A stretch of DNA of 64,000 nucleotides from assembly GCA_006176705.1 (NCBI GenBank), contig QRFJ01005812.1, positions 186,001-250,000 on the forward strand, given 5' to 3'. Position numbers and translations under genes: made by a program. The notes beneath the pieces were generated by a model. That model made no database searches and had not been told where the DNA came from. It saw only the letters and a program-made list of their open reading frames with translations. This document shows, in pieces, positions 35,505-47,216 of the stretch (position 1 is the stretch's first letter; the number at the start of each line of letters is the position of its first letter). The stretch comes from Cocos nucifera. Its lineage: Eukaryota; Streptophyta; Magnoliopsida; Arecales; Arecaceae.

Positions 35505-35945
35505 CTTGAGGGCGGATTCCCAACGAAGGGCGGCGATCCTCTCGTGGAGGGCCTCGAGGACAGTGCGTGGGAGAAGCTTCTTGGAATTGGTCGAGCCCCC
35601 TTTCTTCTCGATGATAGCCTTAGCAGCCTCCCTTCTCAAGATGACGGAGATGGCCTTCTTGGAGGCGATCCTGCGGTTCACCTCCTCTTTCTTCTCCCTC
35701 GCCTCCTCCTTGCCGCCGCCGCCGCCGCCGGTGCTGCTCGTCCTCTCGGTATGGTACCGCGCTGCAGCCGCTGCAACAACAGCCGCGCCGGGATGCTTCT
35801 TCTTCTTCTCCTTTACCTCCTCCTTTCTCTTCGTACAAATGAGACCATGATTAGTGATAGCAGGAGAAGAATAACGTGGAAGGGGGAAGGGATTTGGGGC
35901 GATGCAGCGGTGGGACGTTGAGAGGGGTGGAGGAGCAGCTGCCAT
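35505..35945 (-). CDS. PPR protein, chloroplast type (At5g48730-like), first exon
   Basis: The minus strand opens with ATG at 35945 and encodes a Ser/Pro/His-rich N-terminus that looks like a plastid transit peptide. A basic, Ala/Gly-rich low-complexity part follows, then 'NRRIASKKAISVILRREAAK' and 'LLPRTVLEALHERIAALRWE'. This last block closely matches the region just before the first PPR motif in Arabidopsis At5g48730 and its orthologues. Such PPR proteins bind organelle RNA. The exon ends after 'ESALK' at 35505, where AAG|GT gives a phase-0 donor, exactly where the family continues 'VFELLRE'. Read past the donor, the frame becomes meaningless and stops at 35430. The following exons with the PPR repeats are not visible anywhere to the left. 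So either the first intron is very long, or this is a detached gene piece. It is the best candidate for a host gene here. Confidence 0.8.
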
Positions 35946-36566
35946 CGAGCTCCCTGCCCCGAGTTCTTATAGTTCTGGTGGGTGGAAGAGACCGGAGGGC
36001 TCAGAGGATCCGGAAGTCTTCTGGTATAGAGGTATCTTTCGTTAGGAGCCAGAGGCTACCTAACAACGACAGTCTTTATACAAGACCATAGATAGTATCA
36101 TACAGGAAGTAAGAAATATCAAATACAGGTTAAGCAGGTATTACATTAATTAAAACAAAAAAAATGTGGATAGAAATAACCGGTGATAGGCTGAGCAACT
36201 GAGAAGCCACTGAATCAGCGGCCAATGGTGCGGCTTGCCTGGGAAGGTAAACCGGGAGCCTGTGCCAAAACCATAGAGTATCTGGAAGTGGAACCTGACG
36301 AGAGTGAAGAATAACTAGGGGCATAATATGATAAAAACGGTAATAAGATCCATAGGCCTGACGTAGAAAACACATGTTGAGAGATAGAGCACATGCATGA
36401 GGTATGACTTGATAAAACATCTGAAGAGCATGGAGCATAATAGCTATAACAGATTAAGATATGCTTGAAAGCAAAGCAGGTATTGAAATTTTGAAGGTGA
36501 GCAAAATAAGCACAAAGGTCGCCAACATATAGGATGAGACGAGCAAAATAAGCGTAACGGTCCCAA
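35946..36566 (-). promoter_or_regulatory. Upstream region of the PPR exon
   Basis: Sequence between the PPR start codon and the nearest transposon. The first ~130 bp are moderately GC-rich and may be 5' UTR. 36130-36438 has a minus-strand open frame without recognisable domain, probably chance. 36490-36560 contains two copies of 'gagcaaaataagc' 54 bp apart. No clear TATA box was identified. Confidence 0.35.
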
Positions 36567-37280
36567 TGTTGTGGCCAAATCCCTAATGTATCTAGCTTCG
36601 CTTTAGAGTAACCTACAAAATAATGCCCATACTGATAGAAAATATTTTCGATGGGAATCTTCTGATACTTAAGTTAGAGATGGATAATCTAGTCCAGAAG
36701 AGTCTTATCAATACTGTTTATTTACCTTCCTTTTATAAATAAAATATTGGTAATTGTATGTGATGGTTATACATGTGGGTCCCTTTTATTCCGATATTAT
36801 TTGATCATGGGATGAATAGTTAATACACACGAATGATCGTTACACGCTTTCTGCGCTGGCGATTTCTGATATACCAATTTTATGTCGATAAGCATCATGC
36901 TGACTGTATGTCGATATCATTAATGTACCGACCGACTGTCAGCTGATAATTCTAATATTCTAATTAATTAGTGGTTACATAGTGTTTAAGTCATTGTGTC
37001 TATCAGGAACAACGATTAAGAGTCACCGATTGTCAACGGATAAACCGGTTGACAGTCGGCTATCGGTTTCTTATCATCAATGATGAGTCGGATGCGAAGA
37101 TTGGTCGACTATCGGCCATTTGTTTCTTGGCACCAATTGTAATTCCAACACATACCGACAGTCAATCGGTCTTTCAATTGACAGTCAGGGATTCGATGCT
37201 ATTGCCGCACCGTTGTGATTATCAACTATAAGTCAAAGTGCTGATACCAAATTAGGGGAGGAGATCCGATTGCCCCAACA
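36567..37280 (-). repeat. 3' LTR of Tat-type gypsy element F
   Basis: The right end reads TTGCCCCAACA followed by ATTGCTCCCCACTCTCAAG. On the minus strand that is a purine-rich tract GAGAGTGGGGAGCAAT then TGTTGGGGCAA, the layout at the 3' end of Tat elements and the same as in element C near 44321. The left end at 36567 (TGTTGTGGCC) is inferred. A minus-strand TATA-like TATAAAAGG at about 36731-36740 lies 160 bp from it, similar to other Tat LTRs here. Confidence 0.6.
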
Positions 37281-37580
37281 ATTGCTCCCCACTCTCAAGT
37301 CCTAGGTGGAATGGTACATGACTTGATATGTGGGATGGCACATTGGACAATGGAAGTTTTCATGTGTCATCTCGAGCCTCAATTTGGTAGTTGCTTTATT
37401 TTCATACATTAATGATTGCCTCAGAAGCTGAAGAGTTTTTGGCTATTTTGTTATTTCAATGATCAAGCAACTATCATTAGTTTGATAGCCAGACAATCCA
37501 ATCAATTTGATTTCAGATTAGTCGATTGTTGCCATATGTCTTATAGTCATTGATCTCCGACTATTTCCGTGGATAGTGAT
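37281..37580 (-). mobile_element. Tat element F, internal part left of Copia D
   Basis: About 300 bp of internal sequence between the F LTR and Copia D. It resumes after D at 59298. It corresponds to the region 44322-44950 of element C. The last five bases (37576-37580, GTGAT) are the duplicated target of D. Confidence 0.6.
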
Positions 37581-39905
37581 TGAAAAGAATATGCTCTCAA
37601 GCCAATCAAAATTTGTATTTTAATGGACTATTCTTTGTTTTTCAAACTCATGTAATAACATTTTCAAATAAATAGACATTATTTCATCATATATTGCATC
37701 TTAATTATTTATTTAAGATTATGATAAATCCTATAAATTAGAACTATGATTTTAGGATTATGATGAAATCATACATGTGAAACCTAAAACCTCAAAATTC
37801 TAATTTAAAATATTTCTAGTCAATGGAACATAGAGTTGGAGATCAATATTTTTGGAAAGACCGGCACATCCTTTGTATGCTTGATGAAAGGATGATTAAT
37901 CTCTATCACTTGTGTATGATACTAATACAAGGATGTGGGTGCTTATTAGAGAATGAGTTCACTGAATTAATCCAACTTGAGAACATCTAATGGACTCTTA
38001 TCTACATGTCAATAGATAGTTCTCATAGTGGGAGTTGTGCATGTAATCCTTTAACCTGAGACTACCATAGAATCTTATATGTATGAATCTATATTTTGGT
38101 TCATACTTATTCATGACTTAGTCATGTATGGGATGTTCTAGATATGATGAATTATATATGAAGGTTGTGAATAGGTCAACATGGAATCGATCACTTTTGG
38201 TAAGAGAAGATCGCATCCTACCTATTTCAATCAAATGATGATTCAGGAAGTCTTTGATCAAAGCATGATGAAAATTAAAAATAGTTTTTAATATTTCATT
38301 AATCGAATCATCATCATAATATTGAGAAAAATATGAATATGATATTAGGTTTGACATATTTTCATACCCAGAGTCATATTCGAAATACAGGATGATCGAA
38401 GGATCTTATTACACGGTAACTTTTTACTGAAGGATATTTTTGATATTTTCATCAAAATTTTATATCTTCTGGATAGACATGATACATTGCTAGACGTCAA
38501 TCTTATCTTGTGGGTTTGATCAAATTAAAAAAGTTTAATTTGATCATTAATTAAAAAGTGTTCTAATTGATTGAATCAGATTAGCTAGTTTTGATCTAAA
38601 TCGATTTGGTTGAGTTCTAACCAGATTAGGTCAAATCGCATCCAGACCCACTACTAGCTAGATGTGGAATCCAATGGATCACACATAAAGAGAATTGATC
38701 AAGGATCTAATTCGGTTAGATCATATTTACAAGATGAACATGCTAGCACATGTTGCAAACCCTAACACCAAGATTCGAATCGGATTCAAATCGGATTTCG
38801 ATTTGGGCTAATTAGATCCAATTTGGGTCAAACCTGATTTGGTCCTTAATTGGGTTAACCCTTGGCTTGTTGACCTGGGTTTGGGCCTCATATAACAGAA
38901 TCCCATGCCCCAGAGAGTCCCTCTCTTGCACATGGGGAGGTGTTTTATGCGCCATGGACTCTTGGTGCATTATTTTCAAGACTCCTAGCCGCTCCCCCTT
39001 ATCTTGGCGCCTCTTTGACCAAGTCCAAGTTGATAAGGCATTGACTTTTCTTCCATGCCCCATCTAAAATTAGCACATGAGATGAGAGCCATTGGATGGC
39101 ATTCTCATCAAATCAAAACCCTTTATTGGTGGTGCCAAAGAGAAAGAAAAACTATGTAACATTTGTGAAACCACAAAGAATTATTTTCCGAAGAGTCCTT
39201 CTACTTGAAGCGACTCTTGAAACTAATTCTCATGCTTCCACATGGCATATTTTTTTGGTGGGGTGTGAGAAGGTTGGATGGGCATGAGATATGCCTAGGG
39301 AAAGGGCATGAGAAATTGTGGAAGCACGCCTACATACATTAAATAAAAGGATGTGCATCGAGAGTCCAAGGTATCAGAATTTTTGCTTTCTTTCTTACAA
39401 GAGGCTTGCTTGTTCAATTTTCTTTATTCCTTTTCTCTTGTCTAGATAAGATCCTGATTTAAGGACAAGAAGTCTTCCAATAAGACAAAGAAATTAGAAA
39501 TAAAAATTTAGGAGACAAGAAGCAAAAAAGGAAGGCAAGAAAAGGCTAGGAGGATGATAGCAAAGGCTAAGGAAGGTTCTACCCAAATTAATTAAAGTTC
39601 TTATCGTAAGAATTTTAATTAAAATAAACAAAGATGCTGGTGTCTTGATCAAGTCCCCGTGTGGATCAACATTGAAGGGTGAATATGTGGGCACCTGGTG
39701 GAATCCCTAACGAACTGTTATTGGTGATTAAGGTCAAGTTAGAGTTTAGCGATCAGAGATATGTTCCAATACTTTCATTTATATTATAAATATATTTTAT
39801 ATGATTTAAATTCTAATAAGATGGTCCTAGATTTTGGATTTGATTTTATAATTTCATAATTTTGCTTTGAAATCCATGCTTTCACTCTGCACACCAAATC
39901 CAACA
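37581..39905 (+). repeat. 5' LTR of Copia D (2325 bp)
   Basis: It starts TGAAAAGAATATGCTCTCAA and ends CACACCAAATCCAACA. It aligns with 56824-59292 throughout. The promoter should be inside; I did not fix a TATA box. Confidence 0.93.
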
Positions 39906-39906
39906 G

Positions 39907-39918
39907 TGGTATCAGAGC
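39907..39918 (+). other. Primer-binding site of Copia D (tRNA-iMet type)
   Basis: TGGTATCAGAGC one base after the 5' LTR end; plus-strand orientation. Confidence 0.95.
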
Positions 39919-41027
39919 AAAACTTATTAGACTAAATCATATGTTGTTATATTTATGTTTTAATGGCAAAAATTGTCAATATGATATGATCATATTTGAA
40001 ATTTTAGCATATTTTTAATGTGATGAGATCATGTTTAATTATTCATAATTAGATTATAATGTATATCATTCTATAAGGTTGCCTTGGTATAATGACAAAT
40101 ATTCACTATGTGATGATGGTTGTCCTAGAATGATTATACATGCTATTATGTTTGTTATATATCATGATTGATATATATTCTTATGTTCAGTATGTTTTTA
40201 AATTAGAATATGCAAAGAGACCATTTAAAATCCTCTATAAAAATTATGTTAAGTTGTAATGCAATCAACCGATAGCAAAATCAATCTGGATATAAAATTG
40301 ATCAATCAGTGTCTAGAAAAGTAGTTCATGATTGGTTAAGAGAACGTACTTTTTAATTTATTACGTTCTCTGACCTAGCCAATTCATTGGTGTCTAAGGA
40401 AAACAACGAAAGGACCCCCACCTCTCTCCCATTTACCTAGCTGATTCGATTGATTTAATTCTAGATTAGGTGCTTAGGCTTTGCTATTGAAATTTGGATC
40501 TGATACGGAATCGAGCCAGCTCGGATATGCAGCTGAACCAGCTCGGGATGAGATCATGTCGACTCGACCTGGATTCGAGTCGATTATCTCAGGCGGACAG
40601 AAAGAATTGCTCGAGCCAAATGCCATAGAGCCGGTTCGATTGTGAACTGAGCCGGCTCGATAAGCGAATTCTATTAATTCACTATATTAAGGCCTTCCTT
40701 CATGCTAGTTCATTATTATATCATAAATCATATTAGGTTTGTTGTATAACTACAAGACCTATTATGGAGATTGATGTAATATTAATCTGGTGCATTGAGA
40801 TGCTTACAACATATTGGATATTATTGCTTTATTGTGCAACCACAAGACTTTTTATAAGAAATTAGAGTCTCAATCCCACTAAAAAAAATAATTAGAGTTT
40901 CTCGATTATCATAATAGAGGGTTATGATATTCGATAAAATAATGAAAGACACAATTAAATTAAAATCCTAATTTAATTGTATATGTCATCATGAGTTGTT
41001 TACTTATGTAATATTCTTTACATTTAA
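39919..41027 (+). other. Untranslated leader of Copia D
   Basis: No coding potential is recognised. 40490-40680 is a GC-richer patch with repeated 'gagccggctcg' and 'cagctcgg' words. Confidence 0.6.
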
Positions 41028-41790
41028 ATGGCTTCTTCACTTTCACTGTATTTAATTTTGAATTTAAATAAATTGATCGGTCCTAATTATGTAGATTGGT
41101 TGAAAAATCTTAAAATAGTACTCAGTCAGGAGAATCTCTCCTATATCCTCGAATCTCCTGATCCTAAGAAATTAGGAGAAGATGCCACAGATGAAGAAAA
41201 AGCCACTTAATATAAATGGGAAAATGATTCATTAACTATCAAATGCATTATACTGGCCTTTATGAATAATGAGTTACAGAGATAGCATGATGGCATGGAT
41301 ACTCAGTTTATATTGCTCAATTTAAAAGAGCTTTATGAAAAGTAGAGTAGGACTGCAAGATATGAGATATCTAAGTAGTTATTCCATGCCAGGATGATCG
41401 AGGATTCATCTGTGTAAAACCATGTTCTGATGGTAATTGACCTAATCACTCGATTAAGTTAATTAGATTTTGTCATGGATGGGGAGTTGAGTTAGGATCT
41501 AATCTTGTAATCACTTCCAGAATCATTTTCTTAGTTTATCGTGAACTATCATATGAATAAATTGAATACTTTCTGACCTGAGCTGTTAAATATGCTTAAA
41601 ATAGTAGAGAGCCATATCAAGAAGGATAAGACTCCTCTTTTTCTTATAGATGGGATCTCCAAGAAGAAGGCAGGTAAAAAAGATTCAAAGAGGAGGTTGA
41701 ACCCTAAAAGTAGCATAAATAAGAGAAAGAAGGAGAAGAGAGCCTCTAGATAGATGACCCGGTGTCACTGCAGCAAAGTAAGTTATTAAA
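41028..41790 (+). pseudogene. Copia D gag, broken, protease deleted after it
   Basis: An ATG at 41028 opens 'MASSLSLYLILNLNKLIGPN' followed by 'YVDWLKNLKIVLSQENLSYI', a Copia gag N-terminus. A stop at 41209 and about ten further stops interrupt the rest ('WENDSLTIKCIILAFMNNEL', 'KELYEK', 'TARYEISK'). At about 41763-41775 the zinc knuckle begins ('CHCSK') but breaks off. Within about 20 bases the sequence is already in the pre-integrase domain, so the end of gag and the whole protease are missing. Confidence 0.85.
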
Positions 41791-42400
41791 AAAGAGAATA
41801 TATTTAATACTTTACTTTGGCATTATCAACTTGGTCATATTAGTGAGATTAGGATTAACAAGCTATACAAAGAAAAGTTCTTTGATTCTGATGATTATGA
41901 ATCATTAGAAACTTGTGAATCATATTTTATGAGTAAAATGACCAAGACTCCATTTAGTGGATAAGGAGAAAAGATAAGTGAGTTATTAGAACTTGTACAT
42001 ACAGATGTATGTGATCCTATGACAACTCAGGCCAGAGATGGATACTTTTATTTTATAACATTCACTGATGATTTATCTAGATTTGAATATGTGTATCTTA
42101 TGAAACACAAATTTGAAGTTTTTAATAAATTTAAAGAGTATCAAAGTATGGTCGAGAAATAAATTGAAAAGAGTATAAAAATCCTTCGATCTGATCGAAA
42201 AAGAGAATACTTGTCCAGTGAATTTCTAGATTATCTTAAAGTAAAAGGCATTCTCTCTAAATGGACCTCTTCTTATACACCATAATTAAATGTAGCTGGA
42301 AAAAAAAAATCATACCTTATTAAATATGGTACGGACTATGATGTGCTTTATAGAATTACCTATTTTCTTCTAGGATCATACTCTGGAGACCGCAGTATAT
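41791..42400 (+). pseudogene. Copia D integrase, broken
   Basis: The zinc-binding region reads 'LLWHYQLGHISEIRINKLY' ... 'CESYFMSKMTKTPFSG', in which the second Cys of the CxxC is Phe. The core follows: 'ELVHTDVCDPMTTQARDGYF' with the first catalytic Asp, and 'IKILRSDRKREYLS' with the second. After 42290 frameshifts destroy the segment with the catalytic Glu. Confidence 0.82.
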
Positions 42401-42403
42401 ATC

Positions 42404-43393
42404 TTGAATAGAGTACCTTCTAAGTCTGTATCTAGCACTCCATATGAGATATGGAGAAGAAAGAAATCTAATCTTAAGTATCTTAAGATATTGGATTATC
42501 CAGCATATGTAAAAAGAAATTTTGGATGTAAGCTAGATGTTAGAGCAAACAAATATCTATTTGTAGGATATCCTAAAGATAGCATGGGATATCTATTCTA
42601 CCATCCTACTGTGTTTGTAAGTAGGCATGCTACTTTCATGGAGAAAGAATTTATTTTAGAAAGAGGTAATGGGAGAAACATTGAACTTAGTGAAGTTCAA
42701 GAAATACAAATAGATATTTCTCAAGCAAATAAACACATAACTAAGGAAGAACAAAAACACACAACTCCAATGCATAGGTCTGATAGAGTGCGACATGCAC
42801 CTATGAGGTATGAATTTATTATTAAGAATAATGAAGTCCAAGTCATTGAGAATAATGAACCTTTAACCTATATGAAAGCTGTCATGAGTAGGGACTCAGA
42901 CAAATGGCTGGCTGCCATGCAATCCGAAATGAACTCCATGTACATTACTAAAGTATGGACTTTGGTGGATGGACCAGAGGGTGTGAACCTTATTGGGTGC
43001 AAATGGATATATAAGAAAAAGATTAGAATAGATGGTCAAGTTGAAACCTATAAGACCAGATTAGTAGCTAAGGATTTTAGGCAAAAATAGGATATTGATT
43101 ATGATGAAACATTTTCATCTATTATCATGCTCAAATCTATTCAGATTATGCTTGCAATAACAGCATACCATGATTATGAAATATGACAAATGGATGTGAA
43201 GACCGCTTTTCTTAATGATTTTCTTGAGGAGGAGGTCTACATGTCACAACTAGAGGGATTTATCTCCAATGAGAGACCAAATCTGGTATGCAAGCTTAAA
43301 AGATTCATTTATGGATTGAAGCAAGCTTCAAGGAGTTGGAATATCTGCTTTGATGTTACAGTCAAAGAGTTTGGCTTCATCAAGAATATGGAT
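42404..43393 (+). pseudogene. Copia D integrase C-terminus and RT, first part
   Basis: An open stretch (42404-43090) has 'NRVPSKSVSSTPYEIWRRKK', 'KYLFVGYPKDSMGYLFYHP', then the RT start 'WLAAMQSEMNSM' and 'VNLIGCKWIYKKK'. A stop follows at 43090. After a further TGA where 'EIWQMDV' is expected, 43190-43393 continues 'MDVKTAFLNDFLEEEVYM', 'YGLKQASRSWN', 'EFGFIKN'. It ends at the TGGAT target of element C and continues at 55772. Confidence 0.88.
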
Positions 43394-44321
43394 TATTGGT
43401 GCAGAATCTGATTGATGCCGAATCGAGCTGGAGTTGAGAAAGAAGAGGTCTCCATCGGTGACCTGCAAAATAAAGTTCCATCCAGAATTGATGGTGGTGG
43501 CTCCAACGAGACCCTCCGACGATCAAGTCAGCTCTTCTGACCAATAGAAATGGAGTTCTCAGAAAAGAATTCAACAAAATTTTGGAAAGAAGAAGAGAGC
43601 TTAGAAAAAATGTATCCAGAGGATCCCTTTTATAGATGGAGCCTATAACAAACTTGAAAGTGACGGCCATAACCATCAGATAGTGGGCCGCTCGAGGCCA
43701 TATAGATTTTGTTATGGAGAGTAGTATTCATTGTCGTGACGTGCCCATTCGTTGGGATTGAATAATCGAAGTTCGGAGGAAGCGGGCATTGGTTGGTGAA
43801 GAGCTTTGACATATATCAATTCTAGAGGAGTTCGGACTTTTCTAAGTTATTTATGAGTGAGTTGATTCATGCCGCATAGAGAGCTATAGATTAAAAGAGG
43901 TTTGACTGAAAGAAATCACCTAGAGAGAATACGATTAGAGAGGATCATCCGGAAGGAATGCTAGTTGAAATCTAGAAGTAATCCGTTGGAGAAATCCGAA
44001 TGGAGTTCGACTGATGGAGAAGTTTGGAAGAAGTCTGACTGATGGAGAAGTCTGATTGAAGGAGAAGTCCGAAAGAAGTTTGATTGAAGGAAAAGTTCGG
44101 AAGGAGTCCGACTGATGGAGAAGTTCGGAGGAGTTTGGCTGAAGGAGAAATCTGAAAGGAGTTCGACTGACAGAAAAGTCTGGAAGAAGTTTAGTTGAAG
44201 GAAAAGTCTGGAAGGAGTTCAATTGGTTGAGAAGTGGCAATTGAAGCTCTTCTGTGATTATAAATTATACTTGGCTGAGCATTAGATCAAACTTCGATGG
44301 GAGCGAGGTTTACCCCCAATA
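43394..44321 (-). repeat. 3' LTR of Tat element C (928 bp)
   Basis: It runs from TATTGGTGCAGAATC to GTTTACCCCCAATA (plus strand). On the minus strand it starts TATTGGGGGTAAACC; the first G of TGTTGG has changed. A minus-strand TATA box (TATAAAAGGG) is at about 43624-43634. 43960-44235 is made of imperfect ~30-bp tandem units with 'gatggagaagt(c/t)(c/t)g'. Confidence 0.9.
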
Positions 44322-44954
44322 ATAGTCTCCCTACTCTCGAGTTCAGAATTCGAAAAAAGGAAGTAAAAAGACAACTGCCGAAGTTCTTTCCTAGGTTTTA
44401 TGATTATTGAAAAAAGCAAGACATTTTGTCATCTTCCATATTGGCATCAGAGTCCCTTTAACGCGATCCGACTTGAAGAGATGAATTTTCGAAATTTCCA
44501 CTGAAGCGCTACTCGAAACATGGCACCATAAAGGCACTGCCTGTCGCCATTCTTTTGTCATGATGCTTGGGACATGCGTTGCACGAAGAACGACCGAGGA
44601 AGATCTACAATCATGATGGTTTTGGGCTACTTTCTGCTATTTAAGTCCTTCTTTCTTTTCTAATTCTCATCTTCCTTTCCTTTGAGAGTCCTGGTTCCTT
44701 CCTCCTCCGGCTTTCGTCTTTCTTTCATTCGAGAGTTCCTTCATCCTTCCTGGTTCTGGGCATTCTTCCACTTGATCTTCATCATGCTCATCGCCTCTTT
44801 GAGATTCTCGATCGACCTAGGTCAGTTCCACCATACTTCTTTTTAATTATTCTAGCATTCTTTGCTTCTTATTCTCTCAATTTTCCTTAAGGAGTTTTCC
44901 ACATCCTTTGCCTCTTAATTTTTAGGGATTTCTCTTGAATTTAGTTTGATTCGG
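44322..44954 (+). promoter_or_regulatory. 3' untranslated part of C and putative promoter of the antisense gene
   Basis: 44322-44338 is the element's purine-rich tract on the minus strand. The rest lies directly upstream of the antisense gene's first ATG. A 'gctatttaagtcc' box at 44636-44648, followed by pyrimidine-rich sequence up to 44950, could serve as a TATA-like promoter and leader. This is inference from position. Confidence 0.4.
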
Positions 44955-47062
44955 ATGTCCTCCAGAACTTCCCAACCTACTGGTTCCTAGAGTTCGTCCG
45001 ATCCAGCCTTCCTTGACTCCATCCCTATTACAGTAGTTCGCACTGGAGATATGTCTCATCAACCTTTCGTGTTGGATACCATTCCTTGCATCCTGCCCCC
45101 GAATGATCTTTTCCTAATTAGGATTCAATACGGGATCCCTCAAGAGTATGACCTTGAACTTTCCACATCGAGTGATCGAGTGAGTTCTCCTTCGGCTGGC
45201 CGATTCTGCCTATATTTAGAAACTCTGCGTGTTGGACTCCGACTTCTGCTCCCTCCTTTTGTAGTTGCTCTTTTTCGATTTTTGAACATCTCCCTTGCCT
45301 CGGTAGCACCAAATTTTTTTAGGTTTATGATAGGATTCCTTTCCCTCTATTGTCTAGTCGAGGTCCATCCGACTGTTTCATTCTTTAGGAACTTCTATAC
45401 TTTCGAGCACTATTTTTTCTGCGAAGGACTGATGGTACTTCTTTCCCCAGTTCGATAAGAAGGGGTTACTAAAAGGTGCTCCTTCTTCCATTCACAACTA
45501 GAAGAAAAGGTATTTTTTTTGTGCACTATTCGACCTTGCTATTAGATCTTTCTTCTTGAGATCATATTAGGGAGTCAGTTCATCAAGCTCCTAGCTTAGA
45601 TAGAGCCGACCTTGATTCCTCCAACAAACTCAAAGTGTACCGAGCTCCTCTTCTTTTCGATCTTCTGAAAGAACAAACCTTATTTAACCTAGGCTTAAGT
45701 CTCCTTGACCCTATCGGTACATTTTTTACTTTTTGAATTCATTCAATTTTATATTTGTGTACTGTCACTGATTGTGATTCCTTCTTTATTGTAGAAATGG
45801 ATACTAAAGCTACCACGATGCTTGCAAAGGAGCTTTACACTCAGAAGAGGAAAGAAAAAGCACCAGGTGGTAGTTCAAAGAGGGCGAAGGTCGGTGCTTC
45901 AAGCTCTGTGGCCCCTGCTGTCACTACTGCTACTTTCGAGCTTGCCGCTAGTGTTGAGATTCTTCCAACTGCCGAGGTGGGCACTGTTGATGCAGATTCC
46001 ATGCCCTCTGCGCCCCCAGGCCCTTCCAGTGGAGATCATGCTCTGAAGCTTCCTGCTGAGGGAGAGACGAGGGAAGAGAAGAAGAAAAAGAAAGCTGTCA
46101 TTAACACACTCCGTAAGGCTCACTTTAGTGAGCCAAATGACGACAGCGATGAACGAGGAGAGGATCCTTTCGATGACCCGGAGATCGTCCGAGCTTTAAC
46201 TGATAAATTTGCCATGCCAGAGGTGGTGGACTGCATGGCCAATCTTGAATCATGGTAGCTTATCCGGGGTTCTCTCGGAATCCTCCTAAAGGTGATTGCT
46301 TCGTTGTCCAACTTCTGCTCTTATCTTCTGCTTTTTCCTTCTCTCTTCTCTCATTCTTCTTCCTTTTCTTCTTATTTTTTTTTAAACATCGATCATTTAT
46401 TGCAGTCGGATCACCAAATGCTTGCCCACATCAAGAGAGCACACCATCTAGAGGCGGAGGCAGAGAAGGTCCAGTAGGATCTTCGAGTTGAGGTCAGTCG
46501 CCTTTAGGAAAAGGTCGGCGAGGTTGAGCATCTTGCGAAGGAGAAGATGGTGGAAATCGGTGGTCTCTAGGGTGCGCTCAGGAAGGAGGAGTTCATCTTG
46601 GCTGGACTTAAGGCTGCATTGGCTCTTAAGGAGGAAAGGAAGAAAGAAGCTGAGATCAAAGTTGCCGAATTGGAAGCTCGGATAGTGAAGTCGATCTCGG
46701 AGGCGATGATCTGGGCCGTGGAAGAGTTCAAGGCCTCTTCCAAAATGAGGAACCTGAATGTTGAGTTCGGCTAGCAGGCATTCATTAAAGGTTTTAAGCT
46801 CTGCGAGGGCCGAGTTGCTCGAAAATTTTCTGAGCTTGACTTAAGTTTTTTGGAAGAAGAGGAGACTGCCGATGGGGAAGCCGAACCATCCACTACTGCA
46901 GTCAATCCTTCTCCCATTGAAGTGATCGTAGAACCTTTCGAACCTGCTGTTGAGGAGCCCAGACCCTCTGAACCACTAGCCAAACTTGCTCCTGAGTTCA
47001 CAGCTACTATAGGAGTGTCGAGTTCCCCTGTTGCTTCCCCTCCTGAGGTTGGGAGCTTTTAG
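44955..47062 (+). pseudogene. Antisense gene 1 of Tat C: gypsy-type transposon domain plus coiled coil
   Basis: Three exons can be proposed. Exon 1 begins at ATG 44955 and is open to 45458 apart from one TAG (44988). It contains 'IPCILPPNDLFLIRIQYGIP', 'FCLYLETLRVGLRLLLPPFV' and 'FFRFMIGFLSLYCLVEVHPT', matching the Pfam 'putative gypsy type transposon' domain (PF04195). Exon 2 begins after TTATTGTAG at 45795 (Met at 45797). It is Lys/Ala/Pro-rich with a nuclear-signal-like 'KRKEKAPGGSSKRAK', and ends at AAG|GT (46291). Exon 3 begins after TTATTGCAG at 46406, forms a Glu/Lys-rich coiled coil, and ends with an acidic Pro-rich tail at 47062. All six in-frame stops are TAG (44988, 46256, 46475, 46505, 46568, 46772). 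The function of such proteins is unknown. Confidence 0.8.
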
Positions 47063-47216
47063 TTATTATATTTTCTTTTTATTTCATCCTATACTTGAAA
47101 AAACTTTTATCAATGAAAGTAAGACTTCTTTTTATCAATAGCTTAGAATTCCTTTCATATGTTGGATGCAGTCTCCCGTCGATGTCGAGTCGCTGCCTTA
47201 AGAAATTTTTTTAAAA
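47063..47216 (+). other. Spacer between the two antisense genes
   Basis: AT-rich. 'aatgaaagtaagacttc' near 47113 resembles the 3' end of a plant transcript. A related phrase follows antisense gene 2 ('taatgaaaaaatac', 48120), suggesting each gene has its own 3' end. Confidence 0.35.

Noticed and set aside
35464..35921. Long plus-strand open frames opposite the PPR exon
   Set aside because: They are mirror frames of a GC-rich coding exon, consist of Leu/Ser/Pro-rich low complexity, and have no domain. The minus-strand frame matches a known protein family.
36130..36438. 102-codon minus-strand open frame upstream of the PPR exon
   Set aside because: No recognisable domain, no conserved motif, and it overlaps the presumed promoter and the start of transposon sequence.
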